From Pseudomonas azadiae (GTDB lineage: Bacteria; Pseudomonadota; Gammaproteobacteria; Pseudomonadales; Pseudomonadaceae): DNA of 64,000 bases. Positions 9,551-18,060 of the stretch are shown piece after piece. The position numbers and the translations under genes are program-made. Under the pieces are notes generated by a model. The model was not told the origin of the DNA, ran no database searches, and saw only the letters and a program-made list of their open reading frames with translations. Each line of letters begins with the position of its first letter. The stretch's first letter is position 1. The stretch is taken from assembly GCF_019145355.1 (NCBI RefSeq), contig NZ_JAHSTY010000001.1:2604001-2668000 (forward strand), read 5' to 3'.

Positions 9551-10144
9551 TTAAATGCTCCAGCGAGCAGTCAATAAACGGTCATTCAACGCATTCGGGT
9601 CCAGCGGTTGCGGGCGGCGGGCCATGGCGCTGTAGAGCGTTTCCAATGCCTCGTGCAAACGCTGCTCGAGCACCGGGACCAACTGCGCTTGGACACTGCC
9701 TTCGCCATAGGCGATCTGGCTGTCTTCGGCAAAAATACCGTGGAGCAACTCCTGGGCTTTCAGCGCCGACAGCACCGGCTTCAAGGCGTAGTCCACCGCC
9801 AGCATGTGGGCGATGCTGCCGCCGGTCGCCATCGGCAACACGATCTTGTGGGCCAGCGCGCGTTCGGGCAGCAGGTCGAGCACGGTCTTCAGTGCGCCGG
9901 AAAACGAAGCCTTGTACACCGGCGTGGCGATCACCAGGCCGTCGGCGTTCGCCACCTGTTGCAGCAGGTCGACGACCTTGGGGCTGTCGAAGCGCGCGTG
10001 CAGCAGGTCTTCAGCTGGAAAGTCGCGTATCTGGTAACTCACCACTTCTACGCCTTTGTCTTGCAACCACTGACGGGTTTTATCCAACAGCACCCCGGAG
10101 CGGGAACGCTGACTGGGACTGCCTCCAAGTGTTACGACCAACAT
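9551..10144 (-). CDS. ssuE: NAD(P)H-dependent FMN reductase
   Basis: 197-residue flavodoxin-like reductase supplying FMNH2 to the SsuD monooxygenase. It has the N-terminal [18 protein letters not shown] phosphate-binding loop and the [20 protein letters not shown] segment of NADPH-dependent FMN reductases. It is the first gene of the ssuEADCBF operon. The start at 10144 follows AAGGAATTCCTGC, a good ribosome-binding site. The upstream leader carries an A/T-rich palindrome at 10219-10240. Confidence 0.93.
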   Translation of the reverse strand: MLVVTLGGSPSQRSRSGVLLDKTRQWLQDKGVEVVSYQIRDFPAEDLLHARFDSPKVVDLLQQVANADGLVIATPVYKASFSGALKTVLDLLPERALAHKIVLPMATGGSIAHMLAVDYALKPVLSALKAQELLHGIFAEDSQIAYGEGSVQAQLVPVLEQRLHEALETLYSAMARRPQPLDPNALNDRLLTARWSI

Positions 10145-10218
10145 GCAGGAATTCCTTGAGCGGGTGTCGGCGGTTCGCTGTGTGGCGATGGCGCCAAGAT
10201 GGAACAGACCATATCAGC

Positions 10219-10240
10219 AGATTTATATATCTATAAATCT
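10219..10240. promoter_or_regulatory. Perfect A/T-rich palindrome upstream of the ssu operon
   Basis: AGATTTATA and its reverse complement TATAAATCT flank TATC, 75 nt before the ssuE start codon. It could be an operator for a sulfur-starvation regulator (CysB-like LysR proteins favour A/T-rich dyads) or overlap the -10/-35 region. The dyad is seen directly; the binder is unknown. Confidence 0.45.
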
Positions 10241-10294
10241 TATTTATTCATTTAGTTATTCTTTAAATACATATGTGTTTTATGAACCAGCGGG

Positions 10295-10320
10295 CGAAAA
10301 AAAAGGCCGTCGGAACGGCC
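10295..10320 (-). terminator. Intrinsic terminator downstream of lsfA
   Basis: Read on the minus strand, GGCCGTTCCGACGGCC is followed by eight T. It lies past the REP pair that follows lsfA. Confidence 0.85.
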
Positions 10321-10360
10321 TGAAAACCCCTGCTATGTGAGTTTTGAAATGCGGTTAAAC

Positions 10361-10452
10361 CTGTGGGAGCGGGCTTGCTCGCGAATGCGGGGTGTCAGTC
10401 ACACCTGTATCGACTGACCCACCGCATTCGCGAGCAAGCCCGCTCCCACAGG
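10361..10452. repeat. Inverted pair of REP palindromes (GCGGGCTTGCTCGCGAA subtype)
   Basis: Arms CTGTGGGAGCGGGCTTGCTC... and the reverse complement face each other across about 30 bases containing GTGTCAGTCACACCTGTATCGACTGAC. The same subtype is found at 26925-27012. Confidence 0.9.
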
Positions 10453-10462
10453 GGGTTCTGTG

Positions 10463-11101
10463 TCAATGATTAGGTTGGGGGGTGAGGCGCAGGTACGGCT
10501 TCACGGCGCGATACCCCTTCGGAAAGCGTCGCTTGATCTCTTCCTCGTCCTTGAGCGATGGCACGATCACTACCTCATCGCCGTCCTGCCAGTTGGCGGG
10601 GGTGGCGACCTTGTGGTTGTCGGTCAACTGCAACGAGTCGATCACCCGCAGGATCTCGTGGAAGTTGCGGCCGGTGCTGGCCGGATAGGTGATGGTCAGC
10701 CGGATCTTTTTGTTCGGGTCGATCACGAACAGGGAGCGTACGGTGAGGGTGTCACTGGCGTTCGGGTGGATCAGGTCGTACAGGTCGGACACCTTGCGGT
10801 CGGCGTCTGCCAGGATCGGGAAGTTGACCACGGTATGCTGGGTTTCGTTGATGTCTTCGATCCACTTGTGGTGCGAGTCCACGGGGTCGACTGACAGCGC
10901 GATGGCCTTGACGCCACGCTTGGCGAACTCGTCCTTGAGCTTGGCGGTGAAGCCAAGCTCAGTAGTGCACACCGGGGTGAAGTCCGCCGGGTGGGAAAAC
11001 AACACACCCCAGCTATCGCCCAGCCATTCGTGGAAACGAATCTTGCCGGCGCTGGAATCCTGTTCGAAGTCGGGGGCGATATCGCCCAGTCTTAGGCTCA
11101 T
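10463..11101 (-). CDS. lsfA: 1-Cys peroxiredoxin (sulfate-starvation-associated)
   Basis: 212-residue Prx6-type peroxidase that reduces peroxides in the cytosol. The peroxidatic cysteine is C45 in the PVCTTE motif, and no other cysteine is present, which defines the 1-Cys class. The C-terminal Prx6 extension is visible (TPANWQDGDEVVIVPS, RRFPKGYRAVKPYLRL). LsfA of P. putida and P. aeruginosa is encoded beside the ssu operon and has been described as sulfate-starvation induced and antioxidant, which matches this position. It has its own terminator and a dyad in its upstream region. Confidence 0.93.
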   Translation of the reverse strand: MSLRLGDIAPDFEQDSSAGKIRFHEWLGDSWGVLFSHPADFTPVCTTELGFTAKLKDEFAKRGVKAIALSVDPVDSHHKWIEDINETQHTVVNFPILADADRKVSDLYDLIHPNASDTLTVRSLFVIDPNKKIRLTITYPASTGRNFHEILRVIDSLQLTDNHKVATPANWQDGDEVVIVPSLKDEEEIKRRFPKGYRAVKPYLRLTPQPNH

Positions 11102-11168
11102 GGTGTGGCTCCTGGTGAGTGCTTATGGAGGCCACTGTGCATGAAGTGTGGATTATTTAAAAAGAATG

Positions 11169-11200
11169 AATATCGCTTTATCCAGACGATAAAGGAATAT
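11169..11200. promoter_or_regulatory. Inverted repeat upstream of lsfA
   Basis: AATATCGCTTTATC and GATAAAGGAATATT form a near-perfect dyad around CAGAC, about 70-100 nt before the lsfA start. It is a candidate operator. The dyad is seen directly; its function is inferred from position only. Confidence 0.4.
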
Positions 11201-11337
11201 TAAAAATCTGTTCATTGGACGCGGATACAGGCGAGGAGCAACATCGGTTTCAAGGTTTGAGAAGGCCTTGAGACGCTGCAAACAGAGGGGTTCAGGAAGG
11301 GCTTGCGGGGGTTGAGCCCGACTTGAAAAGCAAGACA

Positions 11338-11368
11338 CCCTGCCCGGCGTGACGCCGGGCAGGGTTTT
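11338..11368. terminator. Strong GC hairpin after the OprD-family porin gene
   Basis: CCCTGCCCGGCGT and its near-complement form a 12- to 13-bp stem 25 nt past the porin stop codon. The T-run (four T) is on the plus strand and only a weak T-rich stretch follows on the minus strand. It probably ends the porin transcript and may work in both directions. Confidence 0.75.
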
Positions 11369-11392
11369 ATGGCTTACAACAGCTTCATGCTA

Positions 11393-12757
11393 CTAGAACA
11401 GTGGCAGCGAGTAGCTGACGATCAGGCGGTTTTCGTCCTGGGAACGAGTATTCGCCAGGTCGGTGCGCCACATAGCATTTTTCCAGGCAACGCCCAGGTT
11501 TTTCAGCGGGCCTTCCGGGATCACGTAGGCAACGGTGATGTCACGTTCCCACTCGGATTGGCCGGTGGTTTCGGCACGCCCGGCATTGTTGGCGATGGTA
11601 TCGATGTCGCTACCTTTGAGGTAGACGACACCAGCAGTCAGGCCAGGTACGCCAACCTTGGCGAAGTCATAAGCGTAGCGAGCTTGCCAAGTACGCTCGC
11701 CGGCACGGGCGAACTTCTGGATCTGCATGTCGGTAGTCAGGTAAGCCGACGAACCGTCACCCTGGTTCAACCATGGGAAGTCGCTGCTGCCATTGCTGAC
11801 TTGGTAACCACCACCAAAGGTGTGACCTGCAACGGTGTACAGGAAGAGACCGCTGTACAGGTTATTGTCGACTTTGCCCTTGCCAGCGTTGAAGCCGTTG
11901 TAGTTACCGTTGGTGTAGTAAGCAGGCGTGTTACCGTTGAGACCGTCGTCGGAACTGTTGAAGTAGCGCAGATCAGACTTCAGCACGCCCGGACCGATCG
12001 ACCAGTTGTGGGTCAACCCCAGGAAGTGTTGCTTGTAGAAGTCTTCCAGATTGCCGTAGTAGTACTGGGCAGTCAGGTCCTTGGTGATTTTGTAGTCACC
12101 GCCTGCGTAGTAAAACTTGTTTACGAACGAGCCTGTGCGGTAGTTGGAGCTACCATTGGCGCCGCCCAGCGACAAGCCTTCGTTGTTACTGGAGTTACGG
12201 CCCTTGGCGTGCTCGACCTGACCGGCAACCAGAGTCAAATCCTTGATATCGTTTGTAGTGATCTGGCCACCTTGGAAGGTTTGCGGCAGCAGACGACCAT
12301 CGTTGGTGACGATAACTGGCAACTTAGGCTGCAAAGTGCCCAGTTTCAGTTCGGTCTGCGAGATCTTCACCTTGCCGGTGACGCCCAGGCTGGCGAAGTC
12401 GTGGACGGCTTTGTTGCCATCGCTTGGGAACATGGTGCCGCCAGAAGCGGTGCCGCTGTAGTTACCGTGTTCTGCACGGCTGGAATCCAGACGCACACCG
12501 TACAAGCCGATTGCGTCCACACCGAACTGAACGGTGCCCTGGGTGTAACCCGAGATGAAACGCAGGTCGAAGCCTTGGCCCCATTCGGCGTTCTTGCTAC
12601 GGCTGCTCGAAGTAGGAGCGCCATCACGGTTATCGGTGTTGATGTAGAAGTTACGCAGCCCCAGTGTTGCCTTGCTATCTTCGATAAAACCGGCAGCGCC
12701 TGCTTGCTGGGCGATTGCGCCCAAAGCTACAGCCAAAGCCAAGGTGGACTTATTCAT
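11393..12757 (-). CDS. OprD-family outer-membrane porin
   Basis: 454-residue substrate-specific porin. The signal peptide MNKSTLALAVALGAIAQQAGA is cleaved before AGFIEDSKATLGLRNFYINT, the hallmark N-terminus of the family. Alternating beta-strands continue to the terminal phenylalanine of VSYSLPLF. OprD-type channels import amino acids, peptides or organic acids; the sequence does not show which, so no symbol is given (OprE/OprQ-like proteins are possible). The start is preceded by GAGAGGAG, a strong ribosome-binding site. It is monocistronic, with a long upstream region. Confidence 0.9.
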   Translation of the reverse strand: MNKSTLALAVALGAIAQQAGAAGFIEDSKATLGLRNFYINTDNRDGAPTSSSRSKNAEWGQGFDLRFISGYTQGTVQFGVDAIGLYGVRLDSSRAEHGNYSGTASGGTMFPSDGNKAVHDFASLGVTGKVKISQTELKLGTLQPKLPVIVTNDGRLLPQTFQGGQITTNDIKDLTLVAGQVEHAKGRNSSNNEGLSLGGANGSSNYRTGSFVNKFYYAGGDYKITKDLTAQYYYGNLEDFYKQHFLGLTHNWSIGPGVLKSDLRYFNSSDDGLNGNTPAYYTNGNYNGFNAGKGKVDNNLYSGLFLYTVAGHTFGGGYQVSNGSSDFPWLNQGDGSSAYLTTDMQIQKFARAGERTWQARYAYDFAKVGVPGLTAGVVYLKGSDIDTIANNAGRAETTGQSEWERDITVAYVIPEGPLKNLGVAWKNAMWRTDLANTRSQDENRLIVSYSLPLF

Positions 12758-13483
12758 GTACCGCTCCTCTCGTTTCTAATTTTTGTATTTCTTTGGTCTC
12801 GGGTCTGACGCCCTCGATCCACAGATGCGCGATTAGCGCCAGATAGTGACTGCCAAGTCAATCGTAACCTTGTGTGTCTACTACCTTCGTCTAACCACAG
12901 TTGATTTGGTCCCTGCAGGGTAATGAGTTTTTCATACACCCAAAAAGAATTGTTTCATTCTTTTTCATACCATTCAGGAATAAGCGATCTCGCGAGACGG
13001 ACAGGTCAGGGTAGACCAACCGCTTCATGAGCGACTTCCTCAAGGGTATTTGTTGGCCATTTTAGATCGTTCAGGTGCGCGTACCGCTGCATACGGCACT
13101 CACGATCAAAAAGGCGACGCCATCATGGCCAATGGCACATCCTCTCGTCAATTTGTTACAGTTTTTGTGTCACTAATTCTTTCTTTTGATGTCTAAGGGG
13201 CCGTTTTCAGTAGCGGCTAACCGAATCTACCCCTCGTTCTGCTCACCGTATCGGCCCAGATCAATACTTCTGTAGGGTTGATCCTGCATAACGGCAGCCA
13301 CATTGACGCACCGCCAGCACATGATCGCTTGAAGGCGTCGCGGCGAAGGCGATTGGAAACAGCTGAGTGCTTGACTGCGCAGCGATCCACTGTGGGAGCT
13401 GGCTTGCCTGCGATGCAGACGCCTCGGTTTTTACGCTGAACCGAGGCAAGCCAGCTCCCACACAAGCCAGCTCTGGGCTTGGC
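12758..13483. other. Long intergenic region upstream of the porin gene
   Basis: About 725 bases between the porin start and the argA stop. No coding frame has family features or a convincing start. The left 250 bases are A/T-rich with TTGTTTCATTC-like tracts and presumably carry the porin promoter. The right end holds an inverted REP pair. Nothing else stands out. Confidence 0.55.
13391..13463. repeat. Inverted pair of REP palindromes
   Basis: TGTGGGAGCTGGCTTGCCTG and its complement GAGGCAAGCCAGCTCCCACA surround ATGCAGACGCCTCGG, next to the argA stop codon. Confidence 0.88.
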
Positions 13484-14782
13484 TTAGAGGGCCTTTTCGA
13501 AAATTTTCGAGTTACGCTGGTAGTTGTACAGCGACGCCCGCGCCGATGGCAGGCGATCCACACTGCTCGGCTCAAAACCGCGCTCCCGGAACCAGTGGGC
13601 GGTGCGGGTGGTAAGCACGAACAAGGTCTTCAAACCCTGCGCCCGCGCACGGGTCTGGATACGTTCGAGCAACACGTCGCCACGGGCGCCGTGCCGGTAT
13701 TCCGGGTTCACCGCCAGGCACGCCAGCTCACCCGCGTCCGAATCGGCGATCTGATACAGCGCCGCACACGCGATGATCATGCCTTCGCGCTCCACCACGC
13801 TGAATTGCTCGATCTCGCGCTCCAGCACCTCTCGCGAGCGGCGCACCAGGATGCCCTGCTCTTCCAGCGGGCTGATCAGGTCGAGCAAGCCGCCCACGTC
13901 CTCGATCGCCGCTTCGCGCACCAATTCGAACTGTTCCTGAGCCACCAGCGTGCCGCCGCCGTCACGGGTAAACAGCTCGGTGAGCAAGGCGCCGTCTTCG
14001 GCGTAGCTGACGATATGACTGCGCCCTACTCCACCGCGGCAAGCCTGCGCGGCGGCGTCGAGCAATTCAGCCTGATAATTGCTGCCCAGGCGTTGCAGGT
14101 GTGCCGGTACTTGTTGCGGGCGCAGTTCGCGCACCAGGCGACCGTTTTCGTCGATCAGGCCAAGATCAGCGCCGAACAGCAGCAATTTGTCGGCGCCCAG
14201 GTCGATGGCCGCGCGCGTGGCGACGTCTTCGCAGGCCAGGTTGAAGATTTCACCCGTGGGCGAGTAGCCCAGCGGTGACAGCAAAACGATGGAACGCTCG
14301 TCCAGCAGGCGGTTGATGCCTTTACGGTCTACCCGGCGCACTTCGCCGGTGTGGTGGTAGTCCACTCCGTCCAATACGCCGATGGGCCGTGCGGTCACGA
14401 AGTTGCCGCTGGTCACCCGCAGGCGCGAGCCCTGCATCGGCGACGACGCCATGTCCATCGACAGGCGCGCCTCAATGGCGACGCGCAAGTGGCCGACCGC
14501 GTCGATCACACACTCCAGCGTCGCCGCATCGGTGATGCGCATGCCTTCGTGGTAAGTCGGGGTGAGGCCACGCGCCTCAAGGCGCACTTCGATCTGTGGG
14601 CGCGAACCGTGCACCAGCACCAGCCGCACGCCGAGGCTGTGGAGCAGCACCAGGTCGTGGACGATGTTGCCGAAGTTGGGGTGTTCCACGCCGTCGCCGG
14701 GCAGCATGACGACGAAGGTGCAGTCGCGGTGGGCGTTGATGTAAGGGGACGCGTGACGAAGCCAATTAACGTAGTCGGGCAT
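13484..14782 (-). CDS. argA: N-acetylglutamate synthase
   Basis: 432-residue enzyme for the first step of arginine synthesis, acetyl-CoA plus glutamate to N-acetylglutamate. It has an N-terminal amino-acid-kinase-like domain (residues about 20-285, with LVLVHGSRPQIEVRLEARGL) that is usually the arginine sensor, and a C-terminal GNAT domain (about 295-432, with LAVNPEYRHGARGDVLLERI for acetyl-CoA binding). Length and two-domain order match classical ArgA. It lies 135 nt downstream of argE on the same strand. Confidence 0.95.
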   Translation of the reverse strand: MPDYVNWLRHASPYINAHRDCTFVVMLPGDGVEHPNFGNIVHDLVLLHSLGVRLVLVHGSRPQIEVRLEARGLTPTYHEGMRITDAATLECVIDAVGHLRVAIEARLSMDMASSPMQGSRLRVTSGNFVTARPIGVLDGVDYHHTGEVRRVDRKGINRLLDERSIVLLSPLGYSPTGEIFNLACEDVATRAAIDLGADKLLLFGADLGLIDENGRLVRELRPQQVPAHLQRLGSNYQAELLDAAAQACRGGVGRSHIVSYAEDGALLTELFTRDGGGTLVAQEQFELVREAAIEDVGGLLDLISPLEEQGILVRRSREVLEREIEQFSVVEREGMIIACAALYQIADSDAGELACLAVNPEYRHGARGDVLLERIQTRARAQGLKTLFVLTTRTAHWFRERGFEPSSVDRLPSARASLYNYQRNSKIFEKAL

Positions 14783-14917
14783 AGAACCTGGGCCTGTAAT
14801 AAAAAGCAGCCGAAAAAGGATGAATCGTGAAAGCGCACGGCGGGCTGATGGTTATCGTCGGAACAGGCTTGGCGACACGCTCACTCTCCTTCTATGTACG
14901 AACAGGCAGGGGTTAAT

Positions 14918-16066
14918 TTATGCAGGTTTCAGGCAGTAATGTTCGATCAGTTCCCGCAATAGACGCACTGTAGGCGTCAAGCGTGACATTTCGAGGTACT
15001 CGCCAGGCTGGTGCGCGCAGGCAATGTCGCCAGGGCCGAATACCAGGGTTTCACACCCAAGGCGCTGAAGATAAGGCGCTTCGGTGCCGAACGCTACTGC
15101 TTCGGCACGATGGCCGGTCAAATGTTCCGCCACCCGCACCAGCTCGGCATCTTCGGCTTGCTCGAACGGCGGCACTTCGGGGAACAACGGCGCGTAGTCA
15201 ATCTTGACCTGATGGCGTTCGGCCAAGGGCACGAGCTTCTGCCGGATGGCCGCGCGCAGCACCTCGGGGTCCATGCCCGGCAAGGGGCGCAGGTCGAACT
15301 CAAGGGAGCACTGGCCGCAGATGCGGTTGGGATTGTCGCCACCATGGATGCAGCCGAAATTGAGCGTCGGCTGTGGCACGCTGAATTGCGGGTTGCGGTA
15401 CTCGCGCTGCCAGGCCAGGCGCAGGCCGCGCAGTTCGCCGATGGCATCGTGCATGGCTTCGAGGGCACTGTGGCCCAGGCGCGGATCCGACGAATGGCCA
15501 CTCTGGCCGAGGATGTCGATGCGCTCCATCATTATGCCTTTATGCAGGCGGATCGGCTTGAGTCCGGTCGGCTCGCCAATGACAGCAGCGCGACCCAGCG
15601 GGCGCCCAGCGTCAGCCAAAGCGCGGGCGCCGGCCATGGAGCTTTCTTCATCGCAGGTCGCGAGAATCAGCAGCGGCTGCTTGAACGGTTGGTCCAGCAG
15701 CGGCAGCACGGCTTCAATGGCCAATGCGAAAAAACCCTTCATGTCGCAGCTGCCCAGCCCTACCCAGCGGCCGTCGACTTCCGTCAGCTTGAGCGGATCA
15801 GTCTTCCACAGTGCGGCGTCGTAGGGGACGGTATCGCTATGACCGGCCAGCACCAGCCCACCGGGCCCACTGCCGAAGCTGGCGAGCAGGTTGAACTTGC
15901 CGGGGCTGACCTGCTGGATGTCGATGGCGAACCCCAGGTCCCCCAACCAACCGGCGAGCAAATCGATGACAGGGCGGTTGCTCTGGTCGAGAGACGCTTG
16001 GGTGCAACTGACCGACGGTGCGGCAATCAGTGCGGCGAACTGCTCTTGCATAGACGGTAACGGCAT
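14918..16066 (-). CDS. argE: Acetylornithine deacetylase
   Basis: 382-residue M20-family zinc hydrolase removing the acetyl group from N-acetylornithine. The metal-ligand histidine sits in VLAGHSDTVPYD, followed by GLGSCDMKGFFA and the catalytic glutamates in ATCDEESSMAGA. The M20 dimerisation domain lies in the middle, and the C-terminal ligand is in ACAHQPGEYLEMS. The start at 16066 is chosen over a longer frame because MPLPSMQEQFAALIAAPSVS is the conserved beginning and AGAGAGACC precedes it. Pseudomonas mainly recycles the acetyl group through ArgJ, so ArgE may be auxiliary; that is general knowledge. Confidence 0.92.
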   Translation of the reverse strand: MPLPSMQEQFAALIAAPSVSCTQASLDQSNRPVIDLLAGWLGDLGFAIDIQQVSPGKFNLLASFGSGPGGLVLAGHSDTVPYDAALWKTDPLKLTEVDGRWVGLGSCDMKGFFALAIEAVLPLLDQPFKQPLLILATCDEESSMAGARALADAGRPLGRAAVIGEPTGLKPIRLHKGIMMERIDILGQSGHSSDPRLGHSALEAMHDAIGELRGLRLAWQREYRNPQFSVPQPTLNFGCIHGGDNPNRICGQCSLEFDLRPLPGMDPEVLRAAIRQKLVPLAERHQVKIDYAPLFPEVPPFEQAEDAELVRVAEHLTGHRAEAVAFGTEAPYLQRLGCETLVFGPGDIACAHQPGEYLEMSRLTPTVRLLRELIEHYCLKPA

Positions 16067-16224
16067 GCGCGGTCTCTCTAGTTCCCGGATGAGGCCCACT
16101 ATAGAACCATCTGCACGCCACAATAAACCGTTGCGGCGCGTTGCCGGGCTCAGTCCTGTACACTGCACGACCTTGGCAGCCACACTTTTCCCCGGCTGCG
16201 CTCCCGATCCTGGATTTTCCGGCC

Positions 16225-17592
16225 ATGCATAAAGAAACCGAAATAAAGCTGCGCGTCAGCCGCGAAACACTCGCCGCGCTGCGTGAGCACCCGCTACTGA
16301 AAAAACGCAACAAAAGTGGCTGGGAACGCCGTGAGTTGATGAACCAGTATTTCGACACCCCCGAGCGCGACCTGGCCCAGGCCAAAGTCGCCCTGCGCCT
16401 GCGCAAGGACGGTGACGATATCATCCAGACCCTCAAGACCCGTGGCCAGAGCGTCGCCGGCTTGTCGGAACGCAACGAATACAACTGGGAACTGCCCAAA
16501 GCCAAGCTCGATGTGAAGAAACTCGACGGCGAATGCTGGCCCGAGCAACTGGCCGAGCTGGACAAAAAGACTCTCAAGCCGATTTTCACCACCGACTTTG
16601 TGCGCGAACGCGCCGAAATCGCTTGGGGCCGTGGCAAGGCCAAGGTCGTGATCGAAGCCGCCCTGGACCTGGGCCACGTGGTGGTCGGCAAGCAGAAAGA
16701 AGAAATCTGCGAGCTGGAACTGGAACTGCGCGAAGGCGAGCCGGCTGCCTTGCTGGAACTGGCCGCCGAGCTGGCCGCGACCCTGGCGCTGATGCCCTGC
16801 GATATCAGCAAGGCCGAGCGCGGCTATCGCCTGTATGACGCCGATAGCTACTCGCTGAGCCTTCCGGCGCCGCAGATCCACGCCGAGATGCCGCTGGACG
16901 ACGCCTTCGCTGCGATCATGTGGCACCTGCTGGGCAGCAGCCAGCGCCTGGCCGAGCAATACCGTTTCAATGGTCACTGGCGCCTGCTGCAAGACTGGGT
17001 CGACACCCTCGGCGAGCTGCGCGCCCTGATCGGCAGCCTCGGCCAGGCCGCACCGCGCCAATCCACCAGCGAATTGCGCAGCGCCCTCGATGCCCTGCTC
17101 GAAGACTGGCGCCCGCTGGTACAAGCCGGTGACGACGACGAAGACATTCGCAAAGCCGCGCCGGAACAGTTTGTCGAAGAGCTGGACGACGTGCGCTGGG
17201 GCCTGTTCTCGCTGAACGCGTCGCGCTGGCTGCTGGCCCGTGCCTGGACCGCCGAGCGCACTGTGCGCGGCAACCGCCAGGGCGCTGCACAAATCACCAA
17301 TTGGCTGCCGCGCCTGCTGGCCGACGATGCTGTCGCCCTGCAACTGCCGCGCTACCAGCAACAACCGGAAGACTTGGCCGAGCAACTGCCGCGCATCGAA
17401 CGCGTCCAGGCTTGGCTGCACCACGCGCGTCATGTGGTCGACATTCCGGAACTGGACCGCTTGTATGGCGAGCTGAACAAGTTGGTGCAACTGGCCAACC
17501 AGCCCATCACAGATGAGTCGCTGGATGCGCGGATGCACCAGGCGATCGCGGTGTATCAGAACCGTGCCTGGAAGACCTTGTTGCGTCTGTAA
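16225..17592 (+). CDS. CYTH and CHAD domain protein (inorganic triphosphatase YgiF-like)
   Basis: 455-residue protein with an N-terminal CYTH triphosphate-tunnel domain, beginning MHKETEIKLRVS with the signature ExExK (ETEIKL), and alternating acidic/basic strands up to about residue 200 (RKDGDDIIQTLKTRG, VIEAALDLGHVV, ELELELREGE). The C-terminal half is a helical CHAD domain rich in histidine and arginine. CYTH members hydrolyse inorganic triphosphate, and CHAD domains have been linked to polyphosphate binding. It is divergent from argE across 158 nt. The start at 16225 is set by the ExExK motif; the longer frame upstream has no family similarity. Confidence 0.87.
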   Translation: MHKETEIKLRVSRETLAALREHPLLKKRNKSGWERRELMNQYFDTPERDLAQAKVALRLRKDGDDIIQTLKTRGQSVAGLSERNEYNWELPKAKLDVKKLDGECWPEQLAELDKKTLKPIFTTDFVRERAEIAWGRGKAKVVIEAALDLGHVVVGKQKEEICELELELREGEPAALLELAAELAATLALMPCDISKAERGYRLYDADSYSLSLPAPQIHAEMPLDDAFAAIMWHLLGSSQRLAEQYRFNGHWRLLQDWVDTLGELRALIGSLGQAAPRQSTSELRSALDALLEDWRPLVQAGDDDEDIRKAAPEQFVEELDDVRWGLFSLNASRWLLARAWTAERTVRGNRQGAAQITNWLPRLLADDAVALQLPRYQQQPEDLAEQLPRIERVQAWLHHARHVVDIPELDRLYGELNKLVQLANQPITDESLDARMHQAIAVYQNRAWKTLLRL

Positions 17593-17635
17593 GCACGCTA
17601 TCGCGGGCAAGTCAGTTAAGAGTGAACACTGTACC

Positions 17636-17769
17636 TGTGGCGAGCGGGCTTGCCCCGCGTTGGGCTGCGTAGCAGCCCCAAAACCAGCCTCTGCGGAATG
17701 TCTGATACACCGCATTCTGCTTACTGGGGCTGCTTCGCAGCCCAACGCGGGACAAGCCCGCTCGCCACA
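17636..17769. repeat. Long REP palindrome (GCGAGCGGGCTTG subtype)
   Basis: TGTGGCGAGCGGGCTTGCCC and the complement GGGACAAGCCCGCTCGCCACA form the ends. Inner arms TTGGGCTGC.AGCAGCCCC / GGGGCTGCTTCGCAGCCCAA also pair, giving a long stem with a roughly 50-base centre. It is related in design to the elements at 5253 and 28176 but differs at the ends and centre. Confidence 0.85.
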
Positions 17770-17807
17770 ACAAGCTGGACCTGCCAGCACTACACCGGCA
17801 GGTCAGG

Positions 17808-17978
17808 GTGAATCGGGAAGCAGACCTGCTGAACATCGACATCGTGATGGACGGCCTGAGCTGGCACCGTGCTCAGGTGATCGCTGAAAAGATTCGAAAC
17901 CTGATCAGCGTGTGCGCGTTGGACCTGCGACCAGCTGATTGCGCAGGGCCTCCAGCAGCGTTGGCGCTTGCTCGGTAA
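17808..17978 (+). pseudogene. Possible short coding remnant, function unknown
   Basis: A GTG-initiated frame of 56 codons reads VNREADLLNIDIVMDGLSWH then RAQVIAEKIRNLIS, a plausible amphipathic protein-like sequence, before turning into a proline/alanine-rich tail. A neighbouring frame continues with DQLIAQGLQQRWRLLGKN, suggesting a frameshift near 17935. I do not recognise the family. It could be chance. Confidence 0.25.
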
Positions 17979-18060
17979 AAACCTGCAATACACCCTCGGA
18001 GGTGGATATTCAGGGGTTGGCTAGCCTGGGTTTACGCCCACAGCCTCCAGGAAAACGTTC

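Larger units (their letters stand above)
10145..10462. other. ssu promoter region and lsfA terminator/REP region
   Basis: Non-coding. From left to right it holds the ssuE leader and promoter, an A/T-rich palindrome (10219-10240), an intrinsic terminator for lsfA (10295-10320) and an inverted REP pair (10361-10452). Confidence 0.7.
17593..18060. other. Intergenic region with REP element and possible gene remnant
   Basis: About 470 bases. It contains a solitary half-REP (TCGCGGGCAAG at about 17601), a long REP palindrome (17636-17769) and a short open frame (17808-17978). The final 80 bases lead to the secretion ATPase gene, with AGGAAAACGTTC before its ATG. Confidence 0.6.

Noticed and set aside
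11369..12808. 479-codon plus-strand frame opposite the porin gene
   Set aside because: The porin on the minus strand has a signal peptide and ribosome-binding site; the plus frame has neither.
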